Shown here: positions 1 through 6,879 of the stretch, one piece after another | How positions within the stretch are numbered: the stretch's first letter is position 1 | Layout: every line of letters starts with the position of its first letter | Assembly (NCBI GenBank): GCA_027347805.1 | Contig: DAIEQP010000429.1 | Span: 1 to 9,500, forward strand | Direction of reading: 5' to 3' | From: Ignavibacteria bacterium | GTDB taxonomy: Bacteria; Bacteroidota; Ignavibacteria; Ignavibacteriales; Melioribacteraceae | Length of the DNA: 9,500 nt | Position numbers and translations under genes: made by a program | The notes under the pieces: generated by a model | Databases searched by the model: none | Seen by the model: only the letters and a program-made list of their open reading frames with translations | What the model was told of the DNA's origin: nothing

Positions 1-1323
1 AATCGTAAACGTTGTTTCTTCGCCAGGTTTTGATTGAACCCAAATGTTTCCGCCGTGCGCACGGATTATGCTTTGTGAAATGCTCAGTCCGATTCCCGAT
101 CCTTCTTTCCTTGTTGTGAAGAAAGGAACAAAAACTTTATCAAGCACTTCACCTGAAATACCAGCGCCATTATCGCTTACTTTAATAACAGCGCGTCCCC
201 TTTCATTAATCTCCCCGGAAATTTTTAAAGTTGGGTTGGCAATGTTTTCCAGTGCGTTAATGGAGTTGTTGATAAGATTTAATAACACCTGCTCCAACAG
301 TGACTGATCGGCAACCAACTCCATGTTATCGGGAGTAATCGAAATCGAAAAAGAAATATTTTTAGATTCTAAAGTTTCTTCCATCAGAAGACGAATTCTA
401 TATAATAATTCTGATACGGAAAAAGTTTGAAAGTTAGGCTTGGGAATTTTACCGATATCTCTAAATTTGTTAATAAAACCGGAAAGGCCATCGCTTCTGC
501 GCTTAATTGTTTCGAGCGACTGTTTGATGTCTTCAAGGGTTTCTTGATCAATCTTGTTGTTCGATGTTTCGTCAAGCATTGAACCGGCGGTAGAAGCAAG
601 AGATGAAATCGGTGTAATTGAATTCATAATTTCATGAGTGAGCACACGGATTAATTTTTGCCATGCTTCGATTTCTTTTTCTTCAAGCTCGGATTGAATG
701 TTATAGATCGAAATCAATTTTAGCTGCTGCTCTTTCATTCTGAATTCGGTGCCGTGTAACATCAGCTGAATTTCTTCATCATCAAGAATAAGTTTGAAAG
801 GACTTCTTTTTTCAGGAACCATTTGAAAAACAAATGTACCCAAGCCGCTAAACAATTTATCAAGCGAATATATGTTTTGTAAATGAGTCAGCTTCAATAG
901 TTTTTTGGCGGCCTTATTAATTAATTCAACCTCTCCTTTTGTATTAAATGATATAAGGCCGATTCCCACATGTTCAACAACTGTTTGGAGGTACTTGAGG
1001 TTTTCTTCTTTTTCAAATCGTGTGTCTTTAAATTTGGCTATTAGCTTGTTCATTTCAAAAGAAAGCTCTGTAAACGTTCCCCCGAGTTTTCCAATTCGTA
1101 CATTCTGAGTAAAGTCGGAATAGTTTATTCCCTTTATGAAATTGGTTACTTCTTTGTTGATGTGATTAATAAATTTTAAAATCAGAAAAAGTTGAAGAAA
1201 TGCAAGAACGAAAAATAGTGCCGAATACAAATAATGATTAGTAAGAAAAAAATATGTTGTAATAAAAATGGTTGCCGTCAGAACAAACAACCGGGTTCCA
1301 ATTCTTAAATTAAAATTTTTCAC
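1..1323 (-). CDS. Membrane-bound sensor histidine kinase (NtrY-like), 3' end cut by window edge
   Basis: This is a two-component sensor kinase that should phosphorylate the response regulator encoded just upstream. 441 codons are open to the window edge. Two hydrophobic segments lie at about residues 12-28 and 32-50, with almost no loop between them. A linker and a PAS-like region follow (about 105-190, containing VVEHVGIGLISFN). The H-box reads LTHEIMNSITPI with His230 as the phospho-acceptor. The ATP-binding domain shows the N-box NLINNS (Asn353), G1 box DNGAG (Asp384) and G2 box GSGIGLS (Gly410, Gly412). The last visible residues, GEETTFTI, are the usual end of the ATPase fold, so only a few residues are missing. 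The start is the GTG at 1323: an in-frame TAA lies at 1371-1369, and no ATG or TTG occurs between that stop and the first membrane segment. One base separates this GTG from the regulator's stop, implying translational coupling. The missing periplasmic domain suggests that it senses a membrane or cytoplasmic signal (inference). Confidence 0.93.
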   Translation of the reverse strand, partial: MKNFNLRIGTRLFVLTATIFITTYFFLTNHYLYSALFFVLAFLQLFLILKFINHINKEVTNFIKGINYSDFTQNVRIGKLGGTFTELSFEMNKLIAKFKDTRFEKEENLKYLQTVVEHVGIGLISFNTKGEVELINKAAKKLLKLTHLQNIYSLDKLFSGLGTFVFQMVPEKRSPFKLILDDEEIQLMLHGTEFRMKEQQLKLISIYNIQSELEEKEIEAWQKLIRVLTHEIMNSITPISSLASTAGSMLDETSNNKIDQETLEDIKQSLETIKRRSDGLSGFINKFRDIGKIPKPNFQTFSVSELLYRIRLLMEETLESKNISFSISITPDNMELVADQSLLEQVLLNLINNSINALENIANPTLKISGEINERGRAVIKVSDNGAGISGEVLDKVFVPFFTTRKEGSGIGLSISQSIIRAHGGNIWVQSKPGEETTFTI

Positions 1324-1324
1324 A

Positions 1325-2689
1325 CTACAATCCGTGTTTTTCCATTCTTCTGTAAAGAGAGGTTCTTGTTAAGCCAAGTTCTTTTGCTGCTTTGGATACA
1401 TTGCCTTCAAATTTTAAAAGCGCTTTTTGAATAACCTGTTTTTCAATTTCTTCAAGATTCATGGTGTTGAACGAATCTTCGTTTCCCGACGGATTAACCG
1501 GCAGCAAAGAAATATCTGTTAATTTTAACAGATGAGAATCGCATAGTATTACGCTTCTTTCAATTGCATGCTGAAGCTCTCTTATATTCCCGGGCCACTC
1601 ATAGTTTTCAAAATATTTTTGTGTTGATTCATCAATCGCAAGCTGTGGTTTGTTATACTTCTTTTTATACAACGTAAGAAAATGTTCTGTTAGCAGAGGA
1701 ATATCCCCTTTGCGCTCTCTTAGCGGAGGAAGATGAATCTCTACTGTATTTATTCTGTATAATAAATCCTGCCTGAATTTATTTGCTGCAACCTGATCGT
1801 AGATAGGAATATTTGTAGCACAAACTAAACGGCTGTTAACAGGAATTGGTTTTGAAGAACCAACGCGCACAACTTCTTTGTTTTGAATTACTGTAAGTAG
1901 TTTCGCCTGCATTTCCAGAGGGAGATTTCCGATCTCATCCAAAAATATAGTTCCATCACTCGCCAATTCAAATCTGCCGGCACGATCTTCTTTTGCATCG
2001 GTGAATGCACCTTTAACATAACCAAACAATTCGCTTTCGAAAAGCGTCTGTGTTAACGAACCCATATCTACACTTACAAAAATTTCCCCGGCGCGTTTTG
2101 ATTGTTTATGAAGCGCACGTGCTACAAGTTCTTTCCCGGTTCCGTTTTCTCCAAGTATTAAAACATTGGCGTCAGTATCGGCAACTTTTTGAATTGTTTT
2201 AAAAACCTTCTGCATGGATTCAGAGATGCCGATAATTTCGTTTGTTCCACCGCCAAAAGTTTGGTTAAAATAATTTTGCCGGTTCTTAATTTTTTCGAGT
2301 TCATTTCTCGATTCGCGCAGTTTTAAAGCAGAATTGTATGTAGCGATGAACTTTTCGTTTTGCCAAGGTTTAAGAATAAAATCAGTAGCGCCTTCTTTAA
2401 TTGCTTTCACAGCAGTATCAATATCGCCATAAGCCGTTATCAAAATAACCACAGCCTTGGGGTCATACTTCAAAATCTCCTTGAGCCAGTAAAAACCCTC
2501 CTGGCCGCTTGTTGTGTCTTTTGAATAATTCATATCAAGGAAAACCACATCAAATGATTGGTCCATAAAGAGAGAATTAATTTTCTCAGGATTTTTTTCT
2601 GTAATAATCACAGAAGCGAAAGGTTTTAAAAGCAGCTTTATAGCAAGCAGTATATCTTCATTATCATCAACGACCAATACTTTCGACAT
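1325..2689 (-). CDS. NtrC-family response regulator, sigma-54-dependent activator
   Basis: A 454-residue enhancer-binding protein with three domains. The receiver (about 1-120) has the acidic pair Asp8/Asp9, phospho-acceptor Asp52 (VVFLDMN), Thr85 and Lys107 (ILKPW). The AAA+ domain (about 157-385) has Walker A GENGTGKE at 180-187, Walker B ending in Asp251-Glu252 (IFLDEIG), and the sigma-54 contact loop as GAFTDA (227-232) rather than the common GAFTGA. The C-terminal Fis-type helix-turn-helix occupies about 429-454 (GNVSKAAKELGLTRTSLYRR). The reading frame is open upstream to 2788, but those residues are not receiver-like and would cover the presumed operator. ATG 2689 starts directly with the receiver sequence MSKVLVVDD and has GGAAAAG six to eight bases upstream. 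A second ATG at 2701 is possible but lacks a clear ribosome site. The gene is followed immediately by its kinase and is divergent from the exporter operon, which is its likely target. GAFTDA is, from memory, common in Bacteroidota members of this family. Confidence 0.96.
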   Translation of the reverse strand: MSKVLVVDDNEDILLAIKLLLKPFASVIITEKNPEKINSLFMDQSFDVVFLDMNYSKDTTSGQEGFYWLKEILKYDPKAVVILITAYGDIDTAVKAIKEGATDFILKPWQNEKFIATYNSALKLRESRNELEKIKNRQNYFNQTFGGGTNEIIGISESMQKVFKTIQKVADTDANVLILGENGTGKELVARALHKQSKRAGEIFVSVDMGSLTQTLFESELFGYVKGAFTDAKEDRAGRFELASDGTIFLDEIGNLPLEMQAKLLTVIQNKEVVRVGSSKPIPVNSRLVCATNIPIYDQVAANKFRQDLLYRINTVEIHLPPLRERKGDIPLLTEHFLTLYKKKYNKPQLAIDESTQKYFENYEWPGNIRELQHAIERSVILCDSHLLKLTDISLLPVNPSGNEDSFNTMNLEEIEKQVIQKALLKFEGNVSKAAKELGLTRTSLYRRMEKHGL

Positions 2690-2771
2690 CAGCTTTTCCA
2701 TTTTTAGTTTACATAAACAAAAATCATTCCTGCCTAAAAACGTTTCTAAAATAATAAAAAGCAACCAACAA

Positions 2772-2809
2772 TGTTCGAAATCGAACACAGCTGTTCGTCA
2801 CCGGACGAA
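2772..2809. promoter_or_regulatory. Cluster of inverted TGTTCG half-sites, probable enhancer for the NtrC-type regulator
   Basis: The sequence shows a perfect 7-2-7 inverted repeat, TGTTCGA-AA-TCGAACA, at 2772-2787. A second perfect inverted repeat, TTCGTC-ACCG-GACGAA, lies at 2794-2809. The inner arms of the two also form CGAACA-CAGC-TGTTCG at 2782-2797. The half-sites begin at 2772, 2782 and 2792, exactly 10 bp apart, so they fall on one face of the helix. A 16-bp palindrome is the usual size for a Fis-type dimer site. The cluster lies about 60-100 bp upstream of the -24 element of the rightward promoter and about 80 bp upstream of the regulator's own start. Assigning it to this regulator is inference. 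Confidence 0.6.
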
Positions 2810-2869
2810 TTTCAAAATGATTTTTGTTAGTTAATGCGAATTTCATCATAAAAACGGAAAATAATTTAT

Positions 2870-2885
2870 CGGCACGCCTGTTGAA
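2870..2885 (+). promoter_or_regulatory. Probable sigma-54 (-24/-12) promoter of the exporter operon
   Basis: CGGCACG-CCTG-TTGAA matches the sigma-54 consensus TGGCACG-N4-TTGCW at 10 of 12 defined positions, with the correct spacing between the -24 and -12 elements. The mismatches are the first T (C here) and the C of the -12 GC (A here). Transcription would start near 2896, about 20 bases before the adaptor ATG. The adjacent divergent gene encodes a sigma-54 activator, and palindromic sites lie at enhancer distance, which strengthens the call. The imperfect -12 element is the main doubt. Confidence 0.6.
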
Positions 2886-2914
2886 ATACAAACAGAAAAA
2901 TTAAAGTGCTTACA

Positions 2915-4165
2915 ATGGACAGAATAATTGAAAAGAAAAAATGGACAACAAAAAAAATTGTGATGATTTCTGCTGCAACAATTTTTGTCGCTTTTGTTTT
3001 GCTGACTGTTGTTTTGGGAGATAAAAAAAGTAAACTGAATATTGATAAAAATAAAATTACAATCACAGAAGTTATTCAGGCGCCCTTCCAGGAATATATT
3101 CCGGTAACAGGAATAGTTGAACCAATACAAACATTTTATCTTGATTTATCAGATGGAGGAAAAGTAATAAACAAATTTGTTGAAGAAGGCGCTTTTCTTA
3201 AAGCGGGCGATCCGATTATAAAACTCGATAATCCGAATCTTTCACTGCAGGTAATGAGTACGCAATCAAGTTTTCTCCAGGCTGAAAGCATGTCTCGGCA
3301 AACACGACTGACATTTGAACAAAATTTATTAACCAAACAAGACCAGCTTTTGAATCTCAACCTGAATCTTCTTAACCAGGAAAGAATTTACAATAACAAC
3401 AAAGTTCTTTTTGATAAAGGTATGATATCGAGAAATGAATATGATATGAGTAAAGAAAAATTCGAGACGATGTTAAAGAGTAAAAAACTGCTGCTTGAAG
3501 TACTTGAACGGGATTCAAGTACTTTTAAGCAGCTTGTTATGCAAAGCGAATCCAACGTTGAAATGTCTAAAAGTTATTTATCGCTTGTTCAAAGCCAGCT
3601 CGCAAATCTAACAGTAAAAGCACCAATAAAAGGACAGTTAACTTCACTCAATGTTGAGATTGGTCAGTCGGTTACTTCGGGATTCAGAATTGGGCAAATT
3701 GATAATATAGATTCTTTCAAAGTAAGAACAGAAATTGATGAGCACTACATTTCGCGTGTTATAGAAGGACAGGTTGGAGAATATGATCTTGATGGGAAAA
3801 CATACAAAATGAAAATAAAAACCGTTTATCCGCAGGTTGTTAATGGAAGATTTTATGCTGATATGATTTTTGATTCAGCAAAACCAAAAAGTATTAGAAG
3901 AGGTCAGACAGTTCACATAAGACTTCAGCTCGGCGGATTAACAAATGCACTTCTGGTTGAGAATGGCGGCTTCTATTCAATCACAGGCGGACAATGGGTT
4001 TTTGTTGTTGATAAATCGGGATCCTTTGCAGAGAGAAGACAGATTAAAATAGGAAGGCAAAACCCGCTCTACTTTGAATTACTTGATGGATTAAAGCAGG
4101 GAGAAAAAGTAATTACATCTGCATATGATAGCTATCAGGAATATGATAAACTGGTTATAAAATAA
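2915..4165 (+). CDS. Periplasmic adaptor / membrane fusion protein of an ABC exporter (HlyD/MacA type)
   Basis: A 416-residue adaptor that would bridge the inner-membrane ABC transporter and the outer envelope. A short basic N-terminus precedes one membrane anchor (about 16-35) with no lipobox, so the bulk of the protein is periplasmic. The lipoyl-like domain is split: the first half is at about 73-107 (GGKVINKFVEEGAFLKAGDPI) and the second at about 232-255 (VKAPIKGQLTSLNVEIGQSV). Between them lies a long, Gln-, Leu- and Lys-rich coiled-coil hairpin (about 108-230). The remainder fits the beta-barrel and membrane-proximal domains (GEKVITSAYDSY near the end). ATG 2915 was preferred over the in-frame GTG at 2906, which would add three residues. 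Neither has a strong Shine-Dalgarno sequence. It is first in the operon, directly downstream of the sigma-54 promoter match. The substrate cannot be read from the sequence. Confidence 0.92.
   Translation: MDRIIEKKKWTTKKIVMISAATIFVAFVLLTVVLGDKKSKLNIDKNKITITEVIQAPFQEYIPVTGIVEPIQTFYLDLSDGGKVINKFVEEGAFLKAGDPIIKLDNPNLSLQVMSTQSSFLQAESMSRQTRLTFEQNLLTKQDQLLNLNLNLLNQERIYNNNKVLFDKGMISRNEYDMSKEKFETMLKSKKLLLEVLERDSSTFKQLVMQSESNVEMSKSYLSLVQSQLANLTVKAPIKGQLTSLNVEIGQSVTSGFRIGQIDNIDSFKVRTEIDEHYISRVIEGQVGEYDLDGKTYKMKIKTVYPQVVNGRFYADMIFDSAKPKSIRRGQTVHIRLQLGGLTNALLVENGGFYSITGGQWVFVVDKSGSFAERRQIKIGRQNPLYFELLDGLKQGEKVITSAYDSYQEYDKLVIK
3490..3533 (+). repeat. Strong imperfect hairpin inside the adaptor coding sequence
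   Basis: The arm AAGTACTTGAA (3498-3508) is perfectly complementary to TTCAAGTACTT (3514-3524) across a five-base loop, CGGGA. Outside a small internal mismatch (G3497 against T3525-T3526) the stem continues with GCTGCTT (3490-3496) pairing to AAGCAGC (3527-3533). That gives 18 pairs in all within 44 bases. It encodes part of the adaptor's coiled-coil region (around LLLEVLERDSSTFKQL). Whether it has any RNA role is unknown. It could be a by-product of codon composition, but it is longer than expected by chance. Confidence 0.6.
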
Positions 4166-4194
4166 ATAAACTATAAAGAGCACAAGAATACACT

Positions 4195-4200
4195 GGAAGA
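4195..4200 (+). promoter_or_regulatory. Ribosome binding site of the small membrane protein gene
   Basis: GGAAGA ends three bases before the ATG at 4204. It is one of the clearer Shine-Dalgarno-like sequences in this window and supports translation of the short reading frame that follows. Confidence 0.55.
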
Positions 4201-4203
4201 CAA

Positions 4204-4359
4204 ATGAGAATTTTAGGTTACATTGATGGTGCACTCAAGAATCCCGAACTATACAATGATTTGAATGATCAAGTTTCTCTTGTGGTTATATCATTTATAA
4301 TTCTTGCGCTGCTGTTATTTGCAAAATTAATCTCACTTAAAAGAGTTCGAACACAGTGA
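4204..4359 (+). CDS. Small single-span membrane protein (51 aa) within the ABC exporter operon
   Basis: The open frame runs ATG to TGA and encodes 51 residues. It starts MRILGYIDGALKNPELYNDL, has one hydrophobic helix at about 24-43 (VSLVVISFIILALLLFAKLI), and ends with a basic tail (SLKRVRTQ). By the positive-inside rule the tail should be cytoplasmic and the acidic N-terminus periplasmic. The frame has a ribosome site (GGAAGA), begins 38 bases after the adaptor stop and ends 43 bases before the permease start, filling an otherwise unexplained 237-base gap in a tightly packed operon. I recognise no family. By analogy with small accessory subunits such as AcrZ or KdpF, it could modulate or stabilise the transporter, but that is inference from position and topology alone. 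Confidence 0.7.
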   Translation: MRILGYIDGALKNPELYNDLNDQVSLVVISFIILALLLFAKLISLKRVRTQ

Positions 4360-4402
4360 ATTCGGAAAATATTCAGTCATAAATTATTAATGCGGAGATT
4401 TT

Positions 4403-6844
4403 ATGTTAAACAATTTTGTAAAAGTGATTTTCAGAAATCTGGTTAAGCACAAAACATTCTCAATTATTAATATTCTAGGATTAGCGGTTGGAATAACATG
4501 CTTTGCCATTCTTACTCTGTTTGTTATAGACGAAATGGGCTTTGATGAATTCAATAAAAAATCAGATCGAATCTATCGTGTTTATATAAGCTCGGACATT
4601 AATGGAAATGCATCCAACACTTCTAAAACCGCCTGCCCGCTTGGCGAAACATTAAGGAGTGAATTTCCCGAAGTAGAAAGCTATACCCGTCTGGGATATT
4701 TTGGCATGCACGAGCTGCGTTACGGAGATAAGCTTTTTAGAGAAGGAGATATTTACACTGCAGATTCTACACACTTTAAAATTTTTACACTGCCATTTAT
4801 TTATGGCGATCCTAATACTGCGCTGGTTGAACCAAACTCTATAGTAGTTTCAGAAAGAGCGGCTGAAAAATATTTTGGAAAAGAAAATCCGGTAGGCAAA
4901 CAATTTGTTGTTGATGATACTACAACTTATCAGGTAACCGGAGTAATGAAAAATTTTCCCCGCAAATCTCACTTTTCTTGTAATTTCTTATTATCTGCTT
5001 CAACATATCCTCAAACGCAAAGCCAGAACTGGCTTAATTCAGGATATACAACGTATGTGCTTTTCAAAGATCAAATAGAGCCGCGTGAATTTGAAAAGAA
5101 ATTAAAACGCATTGTAATGGAAAAAGTAGGACCACAAGCAGCGGCAATTCTTGGAATTTCACTCTCTGATTTTTTTCTAAAAGGAAACCGTTATGGGTTT
5201 TTTCTTCAGCCGCTTACATCAATTTACCTGTATTCACAAACTCATTATGGAATCGAATTGAATACAGAGTGGGGAAATGTAAGAACGAGCAATGTAAATT
5301 ATTCTTACATATTTATAGCAATAGGTGTATTCATTTTGCTTATTGCAATTTTCAATTTTATAAACCTTACTACAGCAAAATCCGAAGGAAGAGCTAAAGA
5401 AGTAGGAATAAGAAAAACTCTGGGGTCCGACAGATCAAATCTAATTATCCAGTTTATTACAGAATCGACAATAACATGTTTCTTCTCTGTTGTTGTGTCA
5501 TACATAATAATTCAGCTTGTGCTGCCTCTGTTTAACGATTTTGTTGATAGAGAACTGGCAATAAATCTTTTGGGAAACTATTATACTTTACCGCTAATAA
5601 TTGGCTTTACGTTAATTGTAGGATTATTGGCCGGCAGTTACCCTGCGTTTTATCTTTCATCATTCCAGCCTTCGTACGTGCTAAAGTCAAAATCAGGAAG
5701 CCGTAAAAGCCGGTTGAGAAGTGTTCTGGTGATTATTCAATTTGCAATTTCAATTACATTAATAATAGGTACGCTTATTATCAGCGAACAACTTCAGTAT
5801 ATGCTCAATAAAGATCTCGGTTTTAACAAAGAAAAAGTTGTAGTTATAAATAACGCCTCTGCCTTAAGAAACCGCGTGGAATCTTTCAAGCAAATTATAG
5901 CAAGTAATCCTGGGGTTATTTCATCCACGAATTCTTCAGTAATGTTTCAGTCGGGAATTCCGGGCGGAAGTTTTCAAATTGAAGGAAAGCCTGATTCTGA
6001 GTTTAAAACCTGTCAGCTCCTGGATGTTGATTACGACTTTGCAAAAACATACCAGCTTACTATTTCTAAAGGACGCTTTTTTTCAAAAGATTATTCGACC
6101 GATACCTCAGCTGTAGTAATAAACGAATCAGCAGCAAGAATCTTTGGCGGCACGGATCTAGTAGGAAAAATATTAAACAACGTTAGCACCAATTCAAGAA
6201 CAAAAGTGCCTATGCATATAGTTGGTGTAGTTAAAGACTTCAACTACGAATCCTTGCATCAAGTAGTGCGACCGTTGGTTTTTAGAATAAGTCCTGTAAG
6301 ACAAGCGTCCTTCTTTTTTGCCGTTCGCATCCGGTCTGAAGATTATGCATCAGCAATTAAGTCGATAAAAGAAACCTGGACGAAATTTACTAACGGAAGA
6401 GAGTTAAATTGTTTTGTGCTGAATGAAAAGCTGGAAGGAATGTATATAGTTGAAATGAAGATAGGACAGCTGGTAACAGTGTTTTCTTCCATTGCGGTTT
6501 TTATTGCCTGCCTTGGTTTGTTTGGCCTTGCTGCTTTTGTAACAGAAAAAAGGACAAAGGAAATTGGTATAAGAAAAGTATTGGGAGCTTCGGTTTATGA
6601 AATTATTTTACTTCTATCAAAAGAATTTTCAAAGTGGGTAATTATAGCGAATCTTATTGCCTGGCCGGTTGCTTATTATATAATGACCAGCTGGCTTCAA
6701 AATTTTGCATACAGGATAAACGTAAACTGGATAATATTTGTCCTTTCCGGGTTAATTGCTCTGGTAATTGCGCTTGCAACCGTTAGTGTGCTTGTAATAA
6801 AAGTAGCGCTTCAAAATCCGGTAACATCACTTAGGTATGAGTAA
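4403..6844 (+). CDS. ABC transporter permease with duplicated FtsX/MacB_PCD modules
   Basis: An 813-residue inner-membrane subunit of the MacB/FtsX class in its double-module form. Module one has a first membrane helix at about 19-42, a large MacB_PCD-like extracytoplasmic domain (about 45-295), then helices at about 300-322, 352-376 and 394-418. Module two repeats the plan: a helix at about 439-463, an extracytoplasmic domain to about 685, then helices at about 689-712, 743-765 and 772-798. The cytoplasmic loop motif GIRKxLG appears once per module (EVGIRKTLGS near 333, EIGIRKVLGA near 720), where the ATPase is expected to dock. The protein ends in NPVTSLRYE, typical of the family. The ribosome site GGAGAT lies five bases before the ATG. 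Carrying both modules in one chain, it can form the whole membrane part with one gene. E. coli MacB differs in having one FtsX unit fused to its own ATPase. Proteins of this type move substrates from the periplasm or outer leaflet rather than across the inner membrane (family knowledge). The substrate is unknown. Confidence 0.95.
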   Translation: MLNNFVKVIFRNLVKHKTFSIINILGLAVGITCFAILTLFVIDEMGFDEFNKKSDRIYRVYISSDINGNASNTSKTACPLGETLRSEFPEVESYTRLGYFGMHELRYGDKLFREGDIYTADSTHFKIFTLPFIYGDPNTALVEPNSIVVSERAAEKYFGKENPVGKQFVVDDTTTYQVTGVMKNFPRKSHFSCNFLLSASTYPQTQSQNWLNSGYTTYVLFKDQIEPREFEKKLKRIVMEKVGPQAAAILGISLSDFFLKGNRYGFFLQPLTSIYLYSQTHYGIELNTEWGNVRTSNVNYSYIFIAIGVFILLIAIFNFINLTTAKSEGRAKEVGIRKTLGSDRSNLIIQFITESTITCFFSVVVSYIIIQLVLPLFNDFVDRELAINLLGNYYTLPLIIGFTLIVGLLAGSYPAFYLSSFQPSYVLKSKSGSRKSRLRSVLVIIQFAISITLIIGTLIISEQLQYMLNKDLGFNKEKVVVINNASALRNRVESFKQIIASNPGVISSTNSSVMFQSGIPGGSFQIEGKPDSEFKTCQLLDVDYDFAKTYQLTISKGRFFSKDYSTDTSAVVINESAARIFGGTDLVGKILNNVSTNSRTKVPMHIVGVVKDFNYESLHQVVRPLVFRISPVRQASFFFAVRIRSEDYASAIKSIKETWTKFTNGRELNCFVLNEKLEGMYIVEMKIGQLVTVFSSIAVFIACLGLFGLAAFVTEKRTKEIGIRKVLGASVYEIILLLSKEFSKWVIIANLIAWPVAYYIMTSWLQNFAYRINVNWIIFVLSGLIALVIALATVSVLVIKVALQNPVTSLRYE

Positions 6845-6879
6845 AGGAAAATAACAATAAATTAAATAGAGATGAGAAA

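Noticed and set aside
44..1108. Plus-strand (44-307, 905-1108) and off-frame minus-strand (384-599) open frames over the kinase gene
   Set aside because: The minus-strand kinase frame is continuous across this region and carries every catalytic box. The others are shadows.
2707..2718. Small palindrome GTTTA-TG-TAAAC between the regulator start and the enhancer
   Set aside because: Ten paired bases in AT-rich DNA are expected often. No second copy or matching promoter element was found, so no function is claimed.
2690..2771. A sigma-54 promoter on the minus strand for the regulator gene
   Set aside because: The best GG (in AGGCAGG) has no GC or GA at the required spacing. The regulator probably uses a housekeeping promoter that I could not place with confidence.
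2690..2788. Upstream extension of the response regulator frame, adding 33 residues
   Set aside because: The extra residues are not part of a receiver fold and would place coding sequence over the palindromic sites. ATG 2689 has a ribosome site and starts exactly at the receiver domain.
2906..2914. GTG start for the adaptor, three residues longer
   Set aside because: The ATG at 2915 gives a normal start just ahead of the basic N-terminus. Neither start has a strong ribosome site, so the choice is not certain.
2846..3360. Minus-strand open frames over the start of the adaptor gene
   Set aside because: They are antisense to a well-supported adaptor with recognisable domains, have low-complexity Phe/Asn/Cys-rich translations and lack ribosome sites.
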